NCBI GenBank assembly: GCA_964023275.1
Contig: OZ029921.1
Coordinates: forward strand, 30,177,230 to 30,241,229
Length of the DNA: 64,000 nt
Source of the DNA: Norana najaformis
Taxonomy: Eukaryota; Annelida; Clitellata; Crassiclitellata; Hormogastridae
Reading direction: 5' to 3'
Part shown: piece after piece, positions 48,603 to 59,912 of the stretch
How positions within the stretch are numbered: the stretch's first letter is position 1
Layout of the letters: each line of letters begins with the position of its first letter
Notes under the pieces: generated by a model
The model's database searches: none
Told to the model about the DNA's origin: nothing
What the model saw: the letters and a program-made list of their open reading frames with translations, nothing else
Made by a program: the position numbers and the translations under genes

Positions 48603-49029
48603 AGACCATTGACACCGGTCTGGTCTTTATGGACGTCGCAGTCGGGGAAGACAAAAGAAGAGATGGGAGACATAATTCAACAAGACCTAAAGCTTTTCAG
48701 ACTGAAGAAAGAAGATGCTGGAGATAGAAACAAATGGAAAAGAAGGATTCACGTGGCTGACCCTTCCCCTAGGAGGGATTAATTCCAGCCAGATGGAAGA
48801 AGACGAAGTACCATTGACCCGGGAGTAGTTCAGGAACAAGACGCCGGTATTGACCGCCAGACGCCTTCAGAAGTTACACAAAGAGCTTCTTCTACCATTT
48901 CTCCTGTCGATGCCGGCACATTCGCTCGACTTTCAGTCAATCGTCAGTGGTTTCGGTTGATGTGTCTGCACTTGGCAGAACAAGGATACACTTCGTGGAA
49001 CCTGGCGGTAAATAAATGACGCGTATTCC

Positions 49030-49380
49030 CGGAATGTTATATGAACGAAAAAGCTCTTACCAGTCGTATACGAGAAACGTCACAGTATTACAGATTCAGC
49101 AGGATGGTGCTCCAGCGCACCGAGCTGGTGAAACCGTCGAACTGCTGACGAACGAAACTACTGGTTTCAAACCTCCTGCACTTTGCCCTCCAAAGAGTCC
49201 ATCCCCGAATTCTGTAGATCTGCGGAATAATGCAAGAAAAGTCTACAGAATAAAAATTCGGAATGTCGACGAGCTACGTCAAGGTATCAGGCAGGTGTGG
49301 GATGAATTGGATCAACGAATAATTGACGCTGTAGCAAGTCAGTGGTGGGCCCGCCTTCCTGCCTGCTTCAAAGCCAAAGT
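49030..49380 (+). mobile_element. mariner/Tc1-type transposase relic, unit A
   Basis: The plus frame shows QQDGAPAHRAGETVELLTNE, RKVYRIKIRNVDELRQGI and VWDELDQRIIDAVASQW, the C-terminal third of a Tc1/mariner transposase. The second catalytic Asp motif (QDGAPAH) is kept, but the expected SPDLNPxD/E motif has decayed to PSPNSVDLRNNARK. Upstream parts are not recognisable. A GATTAC-tail element abuts its end directly. Confidence 0.75.
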
Positions 49381-49660
49381 AGTAATCGTAATCGTAATCC
49401 CGAGATTTCTACAGTGCCCAACGAAAGCCATGTCACGGGGACCAGCTTATTCACAGGCGCTCTGTCAAAACCAGATCGATAGGCAAAATGGGTTCGGTTC
49501 CAGGTCAAGATCCAAAAGTCAGGCAGAGAGAGAGAGTAGCAGCTACTGTACGGTGGGTGATGTTTGTGATTGGAGCGGAATGATAGATAAGAGGAAGAAG
49601 TGGAGTCAGGATAGGATCTGTGAAAGAGGAATGTTTTCAGTTTTGAGTGAAAGGCCGATG
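49380..49660 (-). mobile_element. GATTAC-tail family copy, unit A right end
   Basis: TAATCGTAATCGTAATCCCG, then GAGATTTCTACAGTGCCCAA and the full body to GTTTTCAGTTTTGAGTGAAA. Duplicate at 57,098-57,370. Its hexamer tail joins the mariner relic reading ...CFKAKV. Confidence 0.75.
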
Positions 49661-50629
49661 CAGAAATTGCCAGCGGTGGAGCATTATATGTGAGTTCGTA
49701 GATGGGTCAGATAACTGTCGCAATTCTGGGGGAGTTTATTCCAAAGTGGTGGGCAGCTGTGGTTATGGAGCGATTGCCAAAATATAAAGATGAGGTGTCC
49801 CTAAAAGGAAGACATCTTAAGCTCAAATTATATCGTAATGCATCAAGCATAATAGTTACATTAGTTTTCCAAATTTGATTAAAATGCAATTGTTATTAAT
49901 CTTGAATACAATTTTTATGAAGTTTTCCACATGGTCAGTTTGCTCCACCCAATGTATCCCCAAAGAGCGCCCAACGAAAGCCACGTCACGGGAAGCAGCT
50001 TATTTCACAGGGCCTCAATAGAAACAAAATCGACAGACAAAAGTCCTCGGTTCCGGGTCAAGATCCAAGAGTCAGGCAGCAACGGTGGGTGTAGTTTGGG
50101 ATTGGAGCGGAAAGAGGGATAAGAGGAAGAAGGGGAGTCGGGATCTGTGAAAAAGGAATGATGCTACTTGAAATTGTGTCCTGGGAATGAGAACGCAATC
50201 CAACTACGAGCGTCTGTTTATCACATCGAGGCCTCACAATAATTAGCCTTTCAATAAAGCGCAGAGCCTGCAAGGTTAACGTGTTACCCCTTCTCGTTTT
50301 TTCAAACGACCTCCCAAGGCACACGCAGAATCAGCAGTGGCAGCAGCAGCAAAAACAACATCAGTAACAACAGGCTAGCAGAAGCTGTGCACCTCTAGGC
50401 ACAAATGGCCCATCAATCCTCGTCAGTCACCGGGCTGATGTGAGGTCGCGGGGCTAAGGGTCCTTGATGTTTGCGCAACCGATGCCTCGTTGGTCGCCTG
50501 AAGCTGGCAGCTGAGACAACCGCACGATCGGTCTTTCTGTTATTTTAGATCGGTGCTCTCGAGGGATAGGCCTAATTCCTAGTCTTTTCGGCCCAGCCGC
50601 CTCACTGACGCGGAATAACACACCTTGCC

Positions 50630-50685
50630 TCCGACGCTGAAGTTTTTCAGCAAAATCGACGCACCTGATCGCCTTCTGTAAACAT
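50630..50685 (+). promoter_or_regulatory. candidate 5' non-coding exon of CD225 gene copy B
   Basis: Copy of the unit A stretch ending AAACAT|GTAAGTTG; partner acceptor TTCTTGTTTAG at 53,575. Left limit unknown. Confidence 0.4.
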
Positions 50686-51128
50686 GTAAGTTGTTACAAA
50701 GTTACATGTAACTACCAGTAAACAGCGTAAACTTGTTTATCGGAACAGTAGTTACGCCTAGTGATGTAAGGTAGCCGAGTGTAACTGAACATTTTATACC
50801 GCTTTCTAAGTACCTATCGAATTCAGTCCTCGCTAGCCTGAAGGATGCTAGATTTGTCTAGTTAAGCCAGTTTCCCGCGGTTTTGTAGTCGGCCGAATGA
50901 GTATCATCGCCTAGATTAGATGTTGTTCTCATTTTAGTTAAGAATTGATTAGCTGCTCGTGTATAAGACATTAGCCATCGATATATTATTGTGTTATAGG
51001 CTGCCCTAAATTAGCGGGACCTTGATCCCTTTTGGGTCGACCTTTGTATCCAAATACAGCAAATGTTTTTGTTATTTACATTTGCAATGTTTTACTTTGT
51101 TTTTGGAGTAATAAACAAACTTATAATG

Positions 51129-51292
51129 AAACTTAATAATGCTTATCTGTAGCGACCGATGGCCTCGACCTTGCTCATTTTCAATGAATTTATTGCGTGA
51201 GATCCTTCGCCGCCGCTGCACTTTTGAATGGGTGCCCCGTCGTTTAAGGTCCCAGTGCACGGACCGTGCTAGCCCAAGTTAGTGATCCTTCG
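51129..51292 (-). mobile_element. SINE family 1 copy, unit B
   Basis: Duplicate of 40,868-41,030, almost unchanged. A further reverse fragment lies at 51,370-51,490. Confidence 0.65.
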
Positions 51293-52074
51293 TGAGGGTC
51301 CAACTTAAGGGGGCTATATAAATTAATAACTGGCTTAATTAATATAGAAACGAGTACTTAGAAGATCAACGGTAAAATGTAAATGTACACGTTTTTCTAT
51401 AGCAACCGTAGGGCGTCAACCCTGCTCGTTTTTAAAAATGAATTTATCGGGCGAGATTCTTAGCACCGCTGCCCGTTTGAACCTCTGAAATATGGCGACT
51501 ATCGGATCCCTACAGTCGAGAAGATTTCTGTTCGATTAAGTTAGGCCGTATACTAAGTCTGATTGAACGGCTTGTATCGTCGTCGTCGCCGTTATCATCT
51601 TCACCGTTATCCGTCATCATCAGCATCATTACCATCTTCATCATCATTATTATCATCATCGTCGTCGTCGTCATCATCACTGCCATCAGTTCCGTTTCTG
51701 ACGTCAGCCATTGGCAGCGATGAGTGCAAACGAATTATCTGCCTTCTCGTCAATCAATATTTTGCGAAGTCGTGATGTTTCTTTGTTTCTTACTTTGTTC
51801 CTCTTTCCTTCAGATTTGTTTGGAATCAGTTCAACTGATATTCATTCCACTTAACTAATTAAAATAATCATGGAAACAAAACTTATCTATAATTACGTTA
51901 TGCTACACGGGATTTTGATTTTGAAGTAGGATACGTAACCCAGCTGCAAGAGTAAGTGCAACTTATATTTTAAAGGATCTTTGAATGTAGGCCTAGTTCG
52001 CTACGAACGTAATAATCATTATTCCCCCACCCATACGAATGAATGATAAATGAACCGGATGGAAATAAAGGTAG

Positions 52075-52215
52075 TACGGTCCGTGTACGGGGACCTTAAA
52101 TGGCGTGGCGCCCATTCGAACGGGCACCGGTGGTGAAGGATCTCACCCGATAATTCACTGAAGTAGGCTATGAGCAGAGTCGAGATCATTGGTCGAGACG
52201 ATAAGCGTTTGCATC
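52075..52215 (+). mobile_element. SINE family 1 copy, plus strand, unit B
   Basis: Duplicate of 41,810-41,960: GTCCGTGTACGGGGACC, GGCGCCCATTCGAACGGGCA, GGATCTCACCC. Confidence 0.65.
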
Positions 52216-52424
52216 TAATTATTTGCAATTATATGCCAATGTAGGTCGACGGTTCTCCCAGACTGCCAATCCCATCTCGCCTGATGCCTGTTTGATGGAA
52301 GGCATCAAGGAAGCAAAATGATATTAGTATCATATGAGAGTACTCTTCTGCATTACTGCGCTACCTATCAAACTTGAATATATTTCTGTCAGATGACGAC
52401 TATCTTTTACTTTGTGCAGTTTTC

Positions 52425-53131
52425 ATGAGAGTCTAGCACACTCAGTTATTTGTTCAAATACCCCAGAATACGTCAGATCATTCAACCGAGAGCCCACAAC
52501 AAAGCCACAAACTTCTAGAACTTTATATTTAACATAGCCAAACAGTGCTCGAAATATCAATATTGTACTGCCGGAACAGATAACAGCCATTTTCAAGCTG
52601 GACTTGGCTAATGGTTTATAGACCAAACTGCAAAGTTTTAGACCTATATGGTTAGAATCTACATATGGAGTTGATAATCTGGCGAAAATTTGACAGCTCT
52701 ATTTAACATACTTCCTGAGTTATTTGCAGTCAAAAATGCCCCAGAATTAAGTCGTTCGTTAGCTGTCGCTACCCCGTCCGTCGATATAAAACTGGTCATA
52801 TCTCGAACATCATGTAACATTACGAGCTGATATTTTGCATGGCTTCATCCTATATATTGGTATACAAACTGACCTAATGTAGAATTCTAAGATGGTGTGG
52901 TGTGGATGTTTCTCGATTTTGATTGATTTGACATGAAATGACCCGTAAGATAAAAAGAGTAGACGTAAGAAGGATGTTGAAATAAAATAGCGCAATCAAA
53001 AGACGCCCGGTCTGTGCTAACAGAAAAGTATGGGCTAGCAAGCCCCTAACTGAACAGCAAAATAACAAATAAGTGATAATGGCAGTGACCAAAGGCTGCC
53101 CAAATTATACGATATATTGCAAGTATAATTA
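52425..53131. other. 0.7-kb block present only in unit B
   Basis: Unit A reads GTGCAGTTTT|AAGTCAATAT where unit B has about 707 extra bases between the same two phrases. The block has no recognisable coding region, no clear inverted ends and no target duplication. It may be an insertion in B or a loss in A. Confidence 0.8.
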
Positions 53132-53616
53132 AGTCAATATTAAAAGCAAAATAATCCCTTATAAAACGCAAAACTGATGACTAATAACTAGAAATGAATT
53201 TGAGTTAAAGTGAAAACGTGATAAAGGCCTATTTAATCAGCAGAATTTAAAAGCCTAACAGCACGAAACCTTTTGTGGACAGCTACTTCCAGTTAGATGT
53301 TGGATGTTACTATTATTCTTCCCGATAATATATACATAACGACTGTTCGGTTTTTCTTAGTTTATTAGTATTTTCCGTTTTCCAAATATCGAGTTCGCAA
53401 TCGGTTCTGGTTTTTCTTAAATCAACATCGCTATATCGGTTTGGTATCGGTTAAACTGACCCACCTCTATTGTGAATAAGCTGGGCTTTCTTTGGACGCT
53501 GTAGAAATCTCAAGATTGCGATCACGAATTATTGGAATTTCTTAACCTTTTGTAGACAGCTGCTTTCTTGTTTAGCTTTCTGAGAATCCCTTCTTTTGTG
53601 ACATAGATTTCCAAAA

Positions 53617-55015
53617 ATGGAAAACGAAAAGCAGACAGCCGCTCAGTCCAACCTGAATCCTGCGGCTCCCACTGGAGATCCAGATCCGCAACAGCCTGCT
53701 TACCTTCAGCCATACCCTCCTGCCACTTCCCAGCAACCGTACGTTCAGGCCGGATATCCCATTCCAACATCCGGGCCACCTGCCTATGGATATCCAACTC
53801 AGGGTTCCGCAACCTACGGTCCGCCGCAACAGCCTGCTTACCTTCAGCCATACCCTTCTGCCACTTCCCAGCAACCGTACGTTCAGGCCGGATTTCCCAT
53901 TACAACATCCGGGCCACCTGCCTATGGATATCCAACTCAGGGTTCGGCAACCTACGGTCCGCCGCAACAGGTGGTCGTTATGACTGGACAACCTCAACAT
54001 GTCATCATGGTTCAGCCGAACACTGTTTCGATGATTGGAGCCATCGTGTTGTCGTGTTTCGTGTTCTGGTGTTGCGGTCTGCTGTGCGGTTTAATCGCCT
54101 TCATTCTTGCCAGTAAGTGAAGTGCTACAGCTCACTGTAATATTTAATTTTGTATTTGTTATGTTTGAAAATTCTTAGCGAAGTTAATTCAATCTTTCTT
54201 TGTCCTGGTTACACATCAACAAACCTACTTCACCCCTTGCAATTTCTGCGCACGTCTTGCACTCAAAACTGAAAACACTCCTCTTCTACAAATCCTAACC
54301 TGATTCTTCCTCTTCCCCTTATCTCTCTTTCCGCTCCAATTCCAAACACCACCCACCGTAGCCGATTTTCTGCCTGCCTGACTCTTGACCAGGAACCGAA
54401 CCCTTCCTGTCTATCGATTTTGTTTTGACTGGGCGCCTGTGAACAAGCTGGTTCCCGTGAATTAGCTTTCGTTGGGCGATGTTGAAACCTCGAGCTAATA
54501 GGCTTTTCCCGCCACGATAGCAGCCCGGTTCAGACTGGTTTAGACCGGTCCCATGACTCAGCAAAGCCCGTTCAACGTCGTCCGTCTGGGAAAACACGTT
54601 ATTACGCCTGTATTTTCAAACTTTATGCTATTGCGCGCGCTTGGTTTTTTTAAATTCCTCTGACTCATCGCCTCCACGCAACGCCAGCCAAAATTACTTT
54701 CACACATATATACATGCATGTATGCATACATCTATACACACGTACATAAATGCTAACATACATCCCAGCAAACCATAGACATAGGGCCGACGTCAATTTG
54801 CCTTCATTTACATACATATATACATACATACATACATACATACATACTTGATCAATGGATGTGTGTGGTTGGTTTTAGTGGTTGGACAGAGCTCGTCATC
54901 TAGCGGAAACACGCAGGGTGCTATCCAACTGAGGAACGCTTCGTACGGCATCTCGGTCGTTGGCATCGTCGTTGGAATCGTACTCACCATCCTTTTTGTA
55001 CTTAACCATCGCTGA
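53617..55015 (+). CDS. proline-rich CD225/dispanin-like two-pass membrane protein, copy B
   Basis: Exons 53617-54112 and 54879-55015; same splice sites and phase as copy A, giving 210 aa. It keeps both 46-residue Pro/Tyr/Gln repeats, both PPAY motifs, the FWCCGLLCG cluster and both hydrophobic segments. Differences from copy A: Ile19 to Thr and Ser35 to Pro, and in exon 2 one Ile to Val, one Ile to Thr and loss of one Ala codon in the second membrane segment (ILAFVL becomes ILFVL). No frame break, so both copies appear able to make protein. Its intron is 766 bp, about half that of copy A, because the (TACA)n tract is short. Candidate 5' non-coding exon sites are kept. Confidence 0.85.
54280..54497 (+). 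mobile_element. GATTAC-tail family copy in CD225 intron, unit B
   Basis: Duplicate of 43,300-43,530 with a few substitutions. Confidence 0.65.
54700..54849. repeat. (TACA)n microsatellite, short allele in unit B
   Basis: Interrupted TACA tract about 150 bp long, orthologous in position to the 770-bp tract in unit A. Confidence 0.9.
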
Positions 55016-55233
55016 TTCAAGGATACTCCGCGCATTTGCCTGTGGGTCTGTGTAAACACTTCAGCCAGTCGTCTCTGAGACAGAAGGACACACTGAATGC
55101 TGTCGAGCATCCTATACCGCGGGCAAATGTACGAAGTTCTGCAATTATAGAGAACACGTGAATAGTCACGTGATTAACACGTGATTAACATGCCAATCGA
55201 CATCTGAACATGTCTCTAAAGTTGCGATCCTAG

Positions 55234-55313
55234 AACATTTTGTTACGCTAGTCTCGGAACATTTTGTTACGCTAGTCTCGGAACATTTTCTTACGCTAGT
55301 CTCGGAACATTTT
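55234..55313. repeat. 24-bp tandem repeat, unit B
   Basis: Same unit and copy number as at 44,899-44,978, with the adjoining GGATTAATTCCA hairpin at about 55,323-55,358. Confidence 0.9.
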
Positions 55314-56751
55314 TTCAATTTCTCGCTGGAATTAATCCTCTGAGAGGGATTAATTCCAGCCAGGAAGTTTTTCAATTAGTGTTTCTGTATTAATCATTCG
55401 GTGCAGAAACCATGATTCCATGTTTTTTGCTAATTGCTGCGCGAAAATGCCGAAAGCGCCAGTTCTTGCTACTGTAGGCTTGCTATGTAATTGAAAGAGA
55501 AATTATAGGCCTATATGTTATGCGTTAGGGTACTCGCTATATAGGTGCATGCTAAACTTGTACATAGGCCTAATATACTGGCGATTATATGTTACTGGCG
55601 TAAACTGTATTGTTATCTGCTAGTCCGACATTTTAAGTGAATTTCTTCAACGCTCGTATACGGCCTACATATAGCTTTTAAGGTCTGGATTTTCCATGGG
55701 TTTCCTAACCAGCTCGAGGCACAGGGATTGGTAAGGGCCGGGTACCGATTACACCAATCTCACCAAAGAGACTGTCTTGCCTAGCCTTCAGACATTTTAA
55801 CCCTTTATCCGCCTGATATTTTATACCTTATTCTGGCCTCTGCCAGATCATTTGGGGGTTTTAATCCCAGTTCACTCCTCAAGGGTAAAAACGTTCTATC
55901 TCGTCAATCACTGAAGGAGATAGAGCTAAAGGGTAAGCATGAAAATAGCTTTTATTTGGTTGTATGTTTTTTTTCTCTTTCAGATAGAGCAGTCCGAAAT
56001 CCGGCATAGGCAAATATCTTTATTGTGCATCAAGGAAGACCAAATTTCTTATAGCTTATCATAAAAGACTGCTCATTGTTATGTGTTTATACTTGTTCTT
56101 TTGCAAGGTGTTCAACAGGTCAAGTTATACATATAGCTATATGTATGTATATACACGTATATGATCAATGAAGTGTTATTTCATTTAGCAGTATACGCCG
56201 CAGTTCAAATCACTTACTGTATTTATTATTCGTGGTGCTTTGCAGTACATTTGTCTTATAGTCAGAACTTTGTGGGAGCAGACCATTGACCTGGGTGTCA
56301 ATGGTCTGATCCCACAGACCATTGACACCGGTCTGGTCTTTATGGACGTCGCAGTCGGGGAAGACAAAAGAAGAGATGGGAGACATAATTCAACAAGACC
56401 TAAAGCTTTTCAGACTGAAGAAAGAAGATACTGGAGATAGAAACAAATGGAAAAGAAGGATTCATGTGGCTGACCCCTCCCCTAGGAGGGATTAATTCCA
56501 GCCAGATGGAAGAAGACGAAGAACCATTGACCCGGGAGTAGTTCAGGAACAAGACGCCGGTATTGACCGCCAGACGCCTTCAGAAGTTACACAAAGAGCT
56601 TCTTCTACCATTTCTCCTGTCGATGCCGGCACATTCGCTCGACTTTCAGTCAATCGTCAGTGGTTTCGGTTGATGTGTCTGCACTTGGCAGAACAAGGAT
56701 ACACTTCGTGGAGCCTGGCGTTAAATAAATGATGCATATTCCCGGAATGTT

Positions 56752-57093
56752 ATATGAACGAAGAAGCTCTTACCAGTCCTATACGAGAAATGTCACAGTA
56801 TTACACATTTCAGCAGGATGGTGCTCCAGCACACCGAGCTGGTGAAACCGTCGAACTGCTGACGAACGAAACTCCTGATTTCAAACCTCCTGCACTTTGC
56901 CCTCCAAAGAGTCCACCCCCAAATTCTGTAGATCTGCGGAATAATGCAAGAAAAGTCTACAGAATAAAAATTCGGAATGTCGACGAGCTACGTCAAGGTA
57001 TCAGGCAGGTGTGGGATGAATTGGATCAACGAATAATTGACGCTGTAGCAAGTCAGTGGCGGGCCCGCCTTCCTGCCTGCTTCAAAGCCAAAG
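56752..57093 (+). mobile_element. mariner/Tc1-type transposase relic, unit B
   Basis: Same relic as 49,030-49,380 but slightly better kept: NEEALTSPIREMSQYYTFQQ, DGAPAHRAGETVELL, VDELRQGIRQVWDELDQ. The third acidic motif is also decayed here, so decay came before the tandem duplication. Confidence 0.75.
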
Positions 57094-57097
57094 TAGT

Positions 57098-57370
57098 ATT
57101 CGTAATCGTAATCCCGAGATTTCTACAGTGCCCAACGAAAGCCATGTCACGGGGACCAGCTTATTCACAGGCGCTCTGTCAAAACCAGATCGATAGGCAA
57201 AATGGGTTCGGTTCCAGGTCAAGATCCAAAAGTCAGGCAGAGAGAGAGAGAGTAGCAGCTACTGTACGGTGGGTGATGTTTGTGATTGGAGCGGAATGAG
57301 AGATAAGAGGAAGAAGTGGAGTCAGGATAGGATCTGTGAAAGAGGAATGTTTTCAGTTTTGAGTGAAAGG
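57098..57370 (-). mobile_element. GATTAC-tail family copy, unit B right end
   Basis: Duplicate of 49,380-49,660, fused to the mariner relic in the same way. Confidence 0.75.
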
Positions 57371-57689
57371 CCGATGCAGAAATTGCCAGCGGTGGAGCAT
57401 TATATGTGAGTTCGTAGATGGGTCAGATAACTGTCGCAATTCTGGGGGAGTTTATTCCAAAGTAGTGGGCAGCTGTGGTTATGGAGCGATTGCCAAATTT
57501 TAAGGATGAGGTGTCCCTAAAAGGAAGACATCTTAAGCACAAATTATATCGTAATGCATCAAGCATAATAGTTACATTAGTTGTTTTCCAAATTTGATTA
57601 AAATGCAATTGTTATTAATCTTGAATACAATTTTTATGAAGTTTTCCACATGGTCAGTTTGTTCCACCCAATGTATTCCCCCTATATCA

Positions 57690-58215
57690 CACAATGTAGG
57701 ACACCCCTCGCATTGTCGCCGTGTCTGATCAACTGGTCAAACACCTCAGGTCGTCTCTGTTAGACAACCGTCATACGAAAGACGAAATCCCGGTTGGCCT
57801 GTGGCACTGAACAGCGTAGGGTTGGAGTGTTATCTATTACTTCTGAAGCAACGATTGTCTACCGGTCTCCAGCCGAACAATTTCTCACCGTCGGCGGCCA
57901 TTAATCTTTCCAATCAGTCGTAAACCTTTTAAAGTCAAGGGGTGCTCATTCGCTCATCGTTAAGCCGCGTTTCTCAGCGCGGGTGGGTCGCCTGGCCGAC
58001 GGAGGGGGACAACGGTTCCCGCAGGGAGGCCGCCACCTCTACCCTTTGTTTCCGAAGGCGGCACGTGTCCGTCACCGATGACGGCCACCAGTCGGGACAA
58101 CGAGGTCGACTGGGAAACCTGCGCGCCTCTCTTCTCACGGACCTCCGCGACGCCGCCTCCGCTGGTCCACCGCAAGTAGTCGTCCTCCGAAGAATAGGTG
58201 CATTCTTCTATTACA
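57690..58215. other. GC-rich patch, no gene recognised
   Basis: Single-copy DNA right of the duplication. At 57,960-58,195 GC content and CpG density rise well above the surroundings. Open frames exist on both strands across it (for example SLSRVSQRGWVAWPTEGD on plus) but show no family motif. It may be a CpG island or a fragment of an unknown element. Confidence 0.4.
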
Positions 58216-58251
58216 ATACCTCTATACTCTTATTCCCAATTTCATTATGTA

Positions 58252-58414
<163 letters not shown>

Positions 58415-58562
58415 ATGAATCCTCATATATTATACTGAAATATAATGTAAGTCCTACACTAATATACACTATATTAGTACAATGTGTTATACGGCGCCAG
58501 AATCGTAATTATTTCAGCAGAACATAGGCTACTATATAGTACAGTAGGTACTTAACATTGAT

Positions 58563-58665
58563 GATGATGATGGTTTCTGTGCCAGAAGGCAGGCCCATTG
58601 ACTTTATCCCACATGGGGATGAGATGAGTCAGGTTGTTTCCAGTTGTCTTCCTTAAAGACAATTG
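58563..58665 (-). mobile_element. tRNA-derived SINE (family 3) 3' part
   Basis: Reverse complement of the body and (ATC)n tail seen at 63,338-63,535: GATGATGATG, then AGAAGGCAGGCCCATTGACT, CATGGGGATGAGATGAG and TTGTTTCC. Confidence 0.6.
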
Positions 58666-58669
58666 AGGC

Positions 58670-58915
58670 AACTAGTTAGCTACGTCGGTAAACGCGTATG
58701 CCAAGGAGCCTCTCTGCGCATTGATCCCCGGTTCGCATTCCTGTCGTGGCTTGTTTCAGAGATTTGAATTTCGGGCTAGCATGGTCCGTACACGGGGACC
58801 TTAACTGGCGTGGCGCCCATTCAAACGGGCAACGGTGTTGAAGGATCTCACCCAATAAATTCTTTGCAAAATGAGCAGAGTCGAGGCCATACGGTCGCTA
58901 CAGAAAACCTTTACC
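58670..58915 (+). mobile_element. tRNA-derived SINE (family 1), nearly full length
   Basis: Head TAGTTAGCTACGTCGGTAAA with B-box CCCGGTTCGCATTCC, then GGTCCGTACACGGGGACCTT, GGCGCCCATTCAAACGGGCA and CGCTACAGAAAAC. Confidence 0.78.
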
Positions 58916-58998
58916 TTGCCCAAGGTCGCTACGCGGTGGCTGGATTTACTTACATTATACTCTATAATAGTGGTATATAGATTACAATATATTGGCTA

Positions 58999-59208
58999 TT
59001 ATTTGTAAACGCATGCATTTTTCATGAGCTTAGCTATCCATGTCATCGTGTAGCCTGATGTATGTGAATAATGGACTGTGTAAATCTTGCAAATCCTCCA
59101 AATGGTCCCCATTAAGTCACGTGCATGGCATCTGTTTATTGCGGTAGTCAAAAGTTCTTGTTTCTTGTTCTCATCGGTCGTCAGTGCCCGTCGGCCTCCG
59201 CGCGCCAT
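58999..59208 (-). CDS. possible small ORF or first coding exon, unrecognised
   Basis: From the ATG at 59,208 the minus strand encodes 69 residues (MARGGRRALTTDENKKQELL, then TTAINRCHARDLMGTIWRIC). I recognise no family. It is listed because the bases just upstream look like a promoter (CCGGAAGTC and GCGCATGC within 50 bp). No clear donor links it to another exon in this window. It may also be a chance frame. Confidence 0.25.
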   Translation of the reverse strand: MARGGRRALTTDENKKQELLTTAINRCHARDLMGTIWRICKIYTVHYSHTSGYTMTWIAKLMKNACVYK

Positions 59209-59217
59209 CGCTTCCGC

Positions 59218-59262
59218 CGGGGCATGACTTCCGGACGCGCATGCATAATGCGGTGGCAGTGC
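59218..59262 (-). promoter_or_regulatory. ETS plus NRF1-like promoter candidate
   Basis: Minus strand: GCATGCGCGTCCGGAAGTCA, that is an NRF1-like GCATGCGC half site beside an ETS core CCGGAAGT. This combination is common in constitutive metazoan promoters. Confidence 0.35.
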
Positions 59263-59912
59263 GTTAGTTGATGCGGGCTGCTGCTGCTGCCGCTGCGGCA
59301 GAGCGATGATTAATTAATTATTATATGACCCGTGCATGAAGTGATGGACACCGCTTGACACGCTTTGACATGCCTGACACCTGTGTTCAAATTTCGAGTT
59401 CCGCTTCACCTGTGCAAGTGAATAAGAAAGATTTCAATTGCTGCCAGGTCTTGTAGAAGAGTGCGATATGTAGAGAGTAAGAGGGAACACTGGATCAAAA
59501 GAATTGTAATTGTAATAACGACAACTTATATAGCACCGTACGTAGCGAGCTACTTCTAGTGTGCTTTTCGATGTCATTTGTTACCGCAAGCGCTAGAAGT
59601 TAAATAATTTGATAGAATTTCAATTGTTTTTGCAAGAGGAAACACTCTTTGGCATCCTGAATAGGCTTATATGCAGGAAGGTCATTCATGAACGCGGGCC
59701 AGCAGCCGGAAAGGCCCGATCGCCCATATTAAAAGTCTTCTTGGTGATACGCAGACATCGACAGACTGAGGATCATTAAGTATAACGACTTGATGCCAGT
59801 GGGATGCATTTTCAAAATTCATCAGGCTGTTGCTCGTTCTGATCGTTTCGCCTCAATGCTTCCAGCTGCAACCACAACCTTATTGCAACAGAGGCGCTAG
59901 GTTTCCCACATG

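Larger units (their letters stand above)
39701..49962. repeat. tandem segmental duplication, unit A
   Basis: Collinear, near-identical match to 49,967-57,682 in head-to-tail order. Contents: CD225-type gene, SINEs, a 24-bp tandem repeat, a TIR element (A only), a mariner relic and a LINE tail. Ends at CACCCAATGTATCCCC, which matches the end of unit B at about 57,682. Confidence 0.93.
49967..57682. repeat. tandem segmental duplication, unit B
   Basis: Second copy of the segment described as unit A, beginning within a GATTAC-tail element at GCGCCCAACG. By eye most stretches differ at only one or two bases per hundred, with a few denser patches (near 50,380-50,530). It lacks the TIR element block and carries an extra 0.7-kb block at 52,425-53,131. 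Confidence 0.93.
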
